Assembly: GCA_035308765.1 (NCBI GenBank)
Contig: DATGGA010000079.1
Location: 1 to 45,559, forward strand
Direction: 5' to 3'
Source: RBG-16-66-20 sp035308765
GTDB lineage: Bacteria > Pseudomonadota > Gammaproteobacteria > Burkholderiales > SG8-39
Length of the DNA stretch: 45,559 bases
A program made the position numbers and the translations under genes. Below, piece after piece: positions 41,431 to 45,559 of this stretch. How positions within the stretch are numbered: the stretch's first letter is position 1; every line of letters begins with the position of its first letter. The notes below the pieces were generated by a model. It was not told where the DNA came from. It made no database searches and saw nothing but the letters and a program-made list of their open reading frames with translations.

Positions 41431-42404
41431 ACCGGCCGTTGGCTTTTTTTTTGATTGCGTCAATTCTGGCGCTGCTGGCGACGGCGGCGGTGGCGCAGGA
41501 TTACCCGAACAAGCCGATCGTCATCGTGGTGCCGGGCGCCGCGGGCGGGCCCACCGATACGCTGGCGCGCGTACTGGCGGCGTCGATGAGCGGGCCGCTG
41601 AAGCAGCAGCTGCTCATCGACAACACCGGCGGCGCGGGAGGGACCATCGGCATCAACAAGGCCGCCAAGGCGCGGGCCGACGGCTACACGCTGCTGCTGT
41701 ACCACATCGGCATGGCGACTTCGCCGGCGCTGTACCGCAAGCTGCCGTACGACACGCTGAACGACTTCGAGTACATCGGCCAGATCGCCGACGTGCCGAT
41801 GATGCTGATCGCCAAGAAGGCGACGCCGGCCGCCAGCTTCGCGGAGTTCCTGACTTACGCGAAAGCCAACGGTGACAAGCTCACCTATGCCAATGCGGGC
41901 GTCGGCGCGGCTTCGTATCTGTGCGGGCTGCTGCTGATGAGTACGATGCAGGTTGAATTCACCACGGTGCCGTACAAGGGCACCGGGCCCGCGATGAATG
42001 ATCTGGTCGGCGGCCAGGTGGATTGCATGTGCGACCAGACCACCAACACGGTGCCGCAGATGAAGTCCGGCAACGTGAAAGTCTACGGCGTGACCACGGC
42101 CGCGCGCCTGCCTTCCCTGCCTGACGTTCCCACGCTGCAGGAGCAGGGATTGAAGGGCTTCGACCTCGTCGTCTGGAACGGGCTTTACGCGCCCAGGGGC
42201 GCGCCGAAACCGGCGCTCGACAAACTGGTCGCCGCCCTGCAGGCCGCAGTGCAGGATCCCGCGTTCGGCAAGCGGCTCGCCGAACTCGGCGCCGTGCCGG
42301 TGCCGGTCGCCAAGGCAACCCCGGAATCGCTGCGCACGCTGCTCAAGGCAGAGATCGAAAAATGGACGCCGATCATCCGGAAGACCGGGGTCTACGCGGA
42401 TTGA
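41427..42404 (+). CDS. Bug/TctC-family solute-binding receptor
   Basis: Periplasmic receptor of 325 aa. The signal peptide is MNRPLAFFLIASILALLATA with cleavage before QDYPNK. Bug/TctC marks are YPNKPIVIVVPGAAGGPTDT, IDNTGGAGGTIGINKAAKAR, DGYTLLLYHIG and GPAMNDLVGGQVDCMCDQTT; the end WTPIIRKTGVYAD is typical. The ligand pocket loops differ from the other Bug receptor (22737-23708). It is followed after 16 bases by two cupin genes. Its start codon overlaps the stop of an upstream remnant frame. Ligand unknown; small carboxylates and aromatic acids are usual in this family. Confidence 0.9.
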   Translation: MNRPLAFFLIASILALLATAAVAQDYPNKPIVIVVPGAAGGPTDTLARVLAASMSGPLKQQLLIDNTGGAGGTIGINKAAKARADGYTLLLYHIGMATSPALYRKLPYDTLNDFEYIGQIADVPMMLIAKKATPAASFAEFLTYAKANGDKLTYANAGVGAASYLCGLLLMSTMQVEFTTVPYKGTGPAMNDLVGGQVDCMCDQTTNTVPQMKSGNVKVYGVTTAARLPSLPDVPTLQEQGLKGFDLVVWNGLYAPRGAPKPALDKLVAALQAAVQDPAFGKRLAELGAVPVPVAKATPESLRTLLKAEIEKWTPIIRKTGVYAD

Positions 42405-42420
42405 GGACGGGGAGTTCAGC

Positions 42421-42771
42421 ATGGAGAAACCTATGCAGGCAGTGAAAAACGCGGACCACCTGTACGAAGTCGAGCGCCGGGCGGAGCACGCCGCGCGGCC
42501 CGGCTTCCGGATCACCGAGCTGCAGATTTCGAAGACGCAGAAAGTGCCCTGGCATTACCACAACAACGTGCAGGATACGTTCTACGTGCTGAAGGGGAAT
42601 CTCCGCATCTTCATGCAGGAGCCGAAGGAGGAGGTGCGGCTCGCGCCGGGGGAAACCTACTCGGTCAAGCCGCGCCGCCCGCATCTGGTCGTCAACGGCG
42701 GCGATACGTCGGCGACTTTCCTGGTGCTGCAGGGCATCGGCGAATACGACTTCGTTCCGCTTCTCGAGTAG
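42421..42771 (+). CDS. Single-domain cupin protein
   Basis: Small protein of 116 aa forming one cupin barrel. The first metal motif is KVPWHYHNNVQDTFYVLKGN (His-x-His with downstream acidic or polar ligand), and the second lies in SVKPRRPHLVVNGGDTSATF, where the His is in RRPHLV. No signal peptide. It follows the TctC gene by 16 bases and precedes a second cupin by 22, so all three are probably one transcript. Cupins in such clusters are often isomerases, decarboxylases or dioxygenases for the imported compound; here no reaction can be assigned. Confidence 0.82.
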   Translation: MEKPMQAVKNADHLYEVERRAEHAARPGFRITELQISKTQKVPWHYHNNVQDTFYVLKGNLRIFMQEPKEEVRLAPGETYSVKPRRPHLVVNGGDTSATFLVLQGIGEYDFVPLLE

Positions 42772-42793
42772 GCCGAAAGAAAGGAATCATGTC

Positions 42794-43075
42794 ATGCGAG
42801 CCAGGGCTACTTCCAGGCTGCTGCAGGAAACCGACCGCGCCATCGTGACGGAATGGCGCTTCGCGCCCGGCGCGGAGACGGGCTGGCACCGGCACGCGCA
42901 CGACTACGTGGTGGTGGTGCTGACGGCCGGAAAGTTGCTGGCGGAGACATCGAACGGCGAGGTCGTGACCGAGTTCGCGCTCGGGCAGTCGTATGCGAGG
43001 CCGGTCGGCGTCGAGCACAATGTGGTCAACCCGAATGCGCACGAATTCGTATTCGTCGAAGTCGAATTGAAATGA
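42794..43075 (+). CDS. Small cupin protein
   Basis: Protein of 93 aa with AAGGA eight bases before its ATG. It is a minimal cupin: WRFAPGAETGWHRHAHDYVV holds the His-x-His motif and ARPVGVEHNVVNPNAHEFVF the C-terminal His. It is shorter than the preceding cupin and shares only the fold pattern, so the two are not a recent duplication. The two could form a heteromer. The stop overlaps a 13-codon micro-frame (43072-43113). The function is unknown. Confidence 0.8.
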   Translation: MRARATSRLLQETDRAIVTEWRFAPGAETGWHRHAHDYVVVVLTAGKLLAETSNGEVVTEFALGQSYARPVGVEHNVVNPNAHEFVFVEVELK

Positions 43076-43113
43076 AAGCCGCCATCAAGGGCATCCCGCC
43101 CGAAAAGCGCTGA
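43072..43113 (+). other. Coupled 13-residue micro-frame
   Basis: ATG 43072 overlaps the cupin stop (ATGA) and reads MKAAIKGIPPEKR before TGA. The overlap is the same coupling geometry used by genuine genes here, but the peptide has no recognised family. It may be a degenerate start of a lost gene or chance. Confidence 0.2.
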
Positions 43114-43126
43114 ACCGCCGGGTGTT

Positions 43127-44404
43127 CTAGCGCGGCGAGAAGGGCGACTGGTAGGGCTGGCCGAAGGCGACGCCGCCGACTATGGCGTTGGTCGGCTTGA
43201 TGTGGACCTTGCCCTGGCGCTTGTTGTTGCGCGTGTCGAGGAACTCCACCGGCCCGTTGACCACTTCGAGCAGCGTGGCGTCCGCCGGCGCGCCGACCTG
43301 CAGCGTGCCGTGCTTGGGTATCCGGTTGATGATCTTTGCCGGGGCCGCAGTCGTCATCGCGACCACCTGCTCCAGCGAAAAGCCCATGTTCAGGAACTTG
43401 CTCATCACGTTGGTGAGGTAGGGCTGGCCGGCCGAGTTGCCGGAGAACACGTGGATGTCCGAGGAGATGGTGTCGGGCGGGACGCCCTCGGCGAGCGCGA
43501 CCTCCGCGACGGTGTAGTCGAAACTGCCGCCGCCATGGCCGACGTCGAACACCACGCCGCGCTTCTTTGCGGCGACCGCTGCCGGCAGCAGCTTGCCGCC
43601 CTGCACGATGTTGGTGAACTGGCCGGCGTCGTTAGGCGCGCCCGAGTAGCAGTGCGTGAGGATGTCGCCCGGGCGCAGGGTCTCGAGGATTTGGGTCATA
43701 AGCTCGACGGTTTCCACGCCGCCGATGTGGCACATCACCTTGCCGCCGGTGCCGGCGATCTCGCAGGCGCGGATCGCGCGCTTGAGCGGCTCGATGCCGT
43801 TCTTGGCGATGACGTTCTGCGACATGCGCACCTTGATGCCGATGGCGATGTCCGCGTTCTCCGCCAGCGTGCGGGCGGCCGCCTCGGTCTGGGCGAAATC
43901 GATGTTGTACAGCTCGCCAATCGGAAACGCCGACAGGCCGATGTTGGCGATGTGCACGAAAGCGAAGATGCGCGTGCGCGATTGCGCCACCATGTAGCGG
44001 CGGTAGGTGGCGAAGGTGCTGGAGCCCGCGTCGCCCGCGGACACCATGGTGGTGGTGCCCTGGTAGGGCACCAGTTCGTCGGCCGGGATGCCGATGCCGG
44101 TGGTGAAGACGTGGGCGTGCAGGTCGATGAGGCCCGGCACGACCAGGCGGCCGGCGGCGTTCATCACCCGGTTCGCGCGCGCGGCCGGGATGTCGGCTTC
44201 CACCGCCTCGACCAGGCCGTAGCGCATGCCGATGTCGCGTTTCGCGCGCAGCCCCTGGCTCGGGTCGAGCACTTCGCCGCCCTTGATCACGAGGTCGAAC
44301 TTGTCGTTGGGGCCCATCGCGGCGCGGGCTGCGGAACCGAGGAAACCGGTGGCAAACGCTGCGCCGATGCCGGCGACGAGTTGTCGACGCTTGAACGAAA
44401 TCAT
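43127..44404 (-). CDS. Tat-exported amidohydrolase/deacetylase-family metallohydrolase
   Basis: Protein of 425 aa in the dihydroorotase-like amidohydrolase superfamily. The N-terminus MISFKRRQLVAGIGAAFATG is a probable twin-arginine signal. The metal site shows His-x-His in IDLHAHVFT, a candidate carbamylated Lys in IGIKVRMSQNV, His residues in KVMCHIGGVE and LTHCYSG, and the catalytic Asp in TISSDIHVFSG. VFDVGHGGGSFDYTVAEVAL is typical of the subgroup sometimes called EF_0837/AHA_3915. An exported member of this usually cytoplasmic family is notable. The gene is divergent from the MarR regulator, and its 112-base upstream region may be shared. Confidence 0.83.
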   Translation of the reverse strand: MISFKRRQLVAGIGAAFATGFLGSAARAAMGPNDKFDLVIKGGEVLDPSQGLRAKRDIGMRYGLVEAVEADIPAARANRVMNAAGRLVVPGLIDLHAHVFTTGIGIPADELVPYQGTTTMVSAGDAGSSTFATYRRYMVAQSRTRIFAFVHIANIGLSAFPIGELYNIDFAQTEAAARTLAENADIAIGIKVRMSQNVIAKNGIEPLKRAIRACEIAGTGGKVMCHIGGVETVELMTQILETLRPGDILTHCYSGAPNDAGQFTNIVQGGKLLPAAVAAKKRGVVFDVGHGGGSFDYTVAEVALAEGVPPDTISSDIHVFSGNSAGQPYLTNVMSKFLNMGFSLEQVVAMTTAAPAKIINRIPKHGTLQVGAPADATLLEVVNGPVEFLDTRNNKRQGKVHIKPTNAIVGGVAFGQPYQSPFSPR

Positions 44405-44461
44405 GGTTACCCCTCCCAGAGTAGGACGACGGCGGATAATCTACACCATCCGCTTGCGCTC

Positions 44462-44490
44462 CGGTGAAAACCGAGTTACTTTAGGTCTAA
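44462..44490. promoter_or_regulatory. Candidate MarR operator/promoter region
   Basis: Between the divergent amidohydrolase and MarR genes lie an inverted repeat CGGT-GAAA-ACCG (44462-44473) and TTAG-GT-CTAA (44481-44490). A weak plus-strand promoter, TTGCGC (44454) 17 bases before TACTTT (44477), overlaps them. MarR proteins often bind such short palindromes next to their own gene. The arms are only four bases, so this is tentative. Confidence 0.25.
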
Positions 44491-44516
44491 TCTATTCAGG
44501 CTTGGAGTATCTGCGC

Positions 44517-45008
44517 ATGGAGCCCCGCGTTGAGTCCGGCATGGACCGGGAAACCGCCTCGCGCACCGACGACCATCGGGCGCTGCGCCTGTGGCTGCGG
44601 CTGCTGACCTGCTCGCAGCTGATCGAGCGCGAGGTGCGGGCCCGCCTGCGCGAGCGTTTCGACACCACGCTGCCGCGTTTCGACCTGATGTCGCAGCTGT
44701 GGCGCTACCCGGGAGGCCTCAAGATGAACCAGCTGTCGCGCCACATGATGGTGACCGGCGGCAACGTCACCGGCATCGTCGACCCGCTGGAGCAGCAGGG
44801 CCTGGTCGAGCGCGCGCCGGAACCGTCGGACCGGCGCGCCTTCCGCGTGCGCCTGACGCGCGCCGGGCGCAAGGTTTTCGGCGAGATGGCGCGCGCGCAC
44901 GAGGGCTGGATCGTGGAATTGCTCGCCGGCCTGTCGCGCAAAGAGCATACCGACATCTACAGGCTGCTGGCGAGAGTGAAGCAGGTCACCATGGGGGCGA
45001 AGTCATGA
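44517..45008 (+). CDS. MarR-family transcriptional regulator
   Basis: Protein of 163 aa from ATG 44517, which has GGAG about nine bases upstream; longer frames run back through the amidohydrolase promoter. The MarR winged helix-turn-helix is clear: FDLMSQLWRYPGGLKMNQLS, then RHMMVTGGNVTGIVDPLEQQ (recognition helix), then GLVERAPEPSDRRAFRVRLT, the DxR wing. Helices at both ends form the dimer region. The stop overlaps the enoyl-CoA hydratase start (ATGA), so it probably controls its own operon in response to a CoA thioester or aromatic acid, as in related degradation clusters. The effector is inferred, not seen. Confidence 0.9.
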   Translation: MEPRVESGMDRETASRTDDHRALRLWLRLLTCSQLIEREVRARLRERFDTTLPRFDLMSQLWRYPGGLKMNQLSRHMMVTGGNVTGIVDPLEQQGLVERAPEPSDRRAFRVRLTRAGRKVFGEMARAHEGWIVELLAGLSRKEHTDIYRLLARVKQVTMGAKS

Positions 45009-45559
45009 TCGAGGCGAAGCATTTCCTCTGGAAAGTGGAAGGAAAGGTCGGCATCGTCACGCTGAACCGGCCCGAGAAGAAAAACCCGCTGACGTTCGAG
45101 TCGTATGCCGAGCTGCGTGATTTGTTTATAAGCCTTCAAAGGGCGACTGAAATAAAAGCCATCGCCTTGACCGGAGCGGGCGGTAATTTCTGCTCGGGCG
45201 GCGACGTGCACGAAATCATCGGCCCGCTGACGAAAATGAAAATGCCGCAGCTGCTGGAATTCACGCGCATGACCGGCGATCTGGTGAAGGCGATGCGCCA
45301 TTGCCCGCAGCCGGTGATCGCGGCGGTGGACGGCGTCTGCGCCGGAGCGGGCGCGATCGTCGCGATGGCCGCCGACCTGCGCTACGGCGCGGCGGACGCG
45401 AAAGTGGCGTTCCTTTTCACCCGGGTCGGCCTGGCCGGCTGCGACATGGGCGCCTGCACCATCCTGCCGCGCATCATCGGCCAGGGCCGCGCGTCGGAAC
45501 TGCTCTACAGCGGGCGCTCGTTTTCCGCCGAGGAGGGCCTCGCCTGGGGATTCTTCAAC
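45005..45559 (+). CDS. Enoyl-CoA hydratase/isomerase-family protein, 3'-truncated
   Basis: First 185 residues of a crotonase-fold enzyme; the gene runs off the window end. The ATG overlaps the MarR stop. The oxyanion-hole segments are present: GNFCSGGDVHEII near residue 61 and VCAGAGAIVAMAADLRYG near residue 112. In FLFTRVGLAGCDMGACTILP the position of the first catalytic glutamate of rat enoyl-CoA hydratase is Arg, and the second glutamate appears as GRASELLYSG. The mechanism may therefore differ from simple hydration, with isomerase or hydrolase activity possible. Codons at 45121-45160 are AT-rich compared with flanks. Confidence 0.87.
   Translation, partial: MIEAKHFLWKVEGKVGIVTLNRPEKKNPLTFESYAELRDLFISLQRATEIKAIALTGAGGNFCSGGDVHEIIGPLTKMKMPQLLEFTRMTGDLVKAMRHCPQPVIAAVDGVCAGAGAIVAMAADLRYGAADAKVAFLFTRVGLAGCDMGACTILPRIIGQGRASELLYSGRSFSAEEGLAWGFFN

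Noticed and set aside
41182..41463. Minus-strand 93-aa frame opposite the island and TctC start
   Set aside because: It starts inside the TctC signal-peptide codons, has no visible ribosome-binding site, and the plus strand has the better coupled frame; not fully excluded.
1..45559. CRISPR arrays, tRNA or rRNA genes, insertion sequences
   Set aside because: No short direct-repeat array, cloverleaf-like sequence, conserved rRNA segment or transposase motif was noticed on reading; a covariance-model scan was not possible.

Overview
The window is dense, GC-rich bacterial chromosome (roughly two thirds G+C by eye). It probably comes from a betaproteobacterium of the Burkholderiales type. The reasons are two Bug/TctC solute receptors in stand-alone catabolic clusters, hydantoinase A/B, a LivKHMGF set, many 4-nt ATGA gene overlaps and a perfect FNR/ANR-type palindrome. 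The assignment rests on gene content, not on a marker gene. No rRNA, tRNA, CRISPR array, transposase or phage gene was seen.

Layout. (1) 1-4052: a liv-type branched-chain amide/aromatic-acid ABC importer, starting inside the receptor gene and followed by two ATPases and two permeases; a CnbZ-like gene converges on it (4030-4767). (2) 4835-12728: signalling and redox. A triple-GAF class III cyclase and an aldo/keto reductase are followed by DUF3301, an Fpr-type flavoprotein reductase and a five-PAS GGDEF-EAL protein. (3) 12729-16633: two TPR proteins, a Cys-type sulfatase, a truncated SnoaL-like remnant, and a GNAT acetyltransferase coupled to a nitrobindin-like protein. (4) 16679-23708: hyuB/hyuA on the minus strand. 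On the plus strand are a small membrane protein, a lipoprotein with a methyltransferase fold, an OmlA-like protein, an NHL propeller and a TctC receptor.

(5) 23721-28037 (minus): a tight five-gene operon made of a sulfonate/nitrate-type receptor, permease, ATPase, a second permease and a stand-alone MetE catalytic domain. (6) 28115-35810: small enzymes and transporters (ABM monooxygenase, DUF2846 lipoprotein, cysteine-dioxygenase-like cupin, PanE-like reductase, EamA, PIG-L deacetylase, MATE), then a cyclase-TolB-TPR protein. An FNR-like box lies between that protein and an MFS exporter. (7) 35893-40681: MFS, class II aldolase-like protein, epoxide-hydrolase-like protein with an apparent CTG start, BON lipoprotein, a second stand-alone MetE-type protein and a PLDc_N membrane peptide. 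(8) 40727-41430: a short AT-richer island with a terminator hairpin, a small exported protein and a coding remnant. (9) 41427-45559: a TctC-cupin-cupin operon, a Tat-exported amidohydrolase, and a divergent MarR-enoyl-CoA hydratase pair that runs off the end.

Taken together this looks like a metabolic accessory region: several uptake systems, each next to one or two enzymes of unknown substrate, interleaved with cyclic-nucleotide and c-di-GMP signalling proteins. The least ordinary items are the ABC importer plus core-MetE operon, the lipid-anchored methyltransferase-fold protein, the five-PAS GGDEF protein with an altered EAL loop, the FNR box, and short strongly AT-biased codon patches inside otherwise GC-rich genes.
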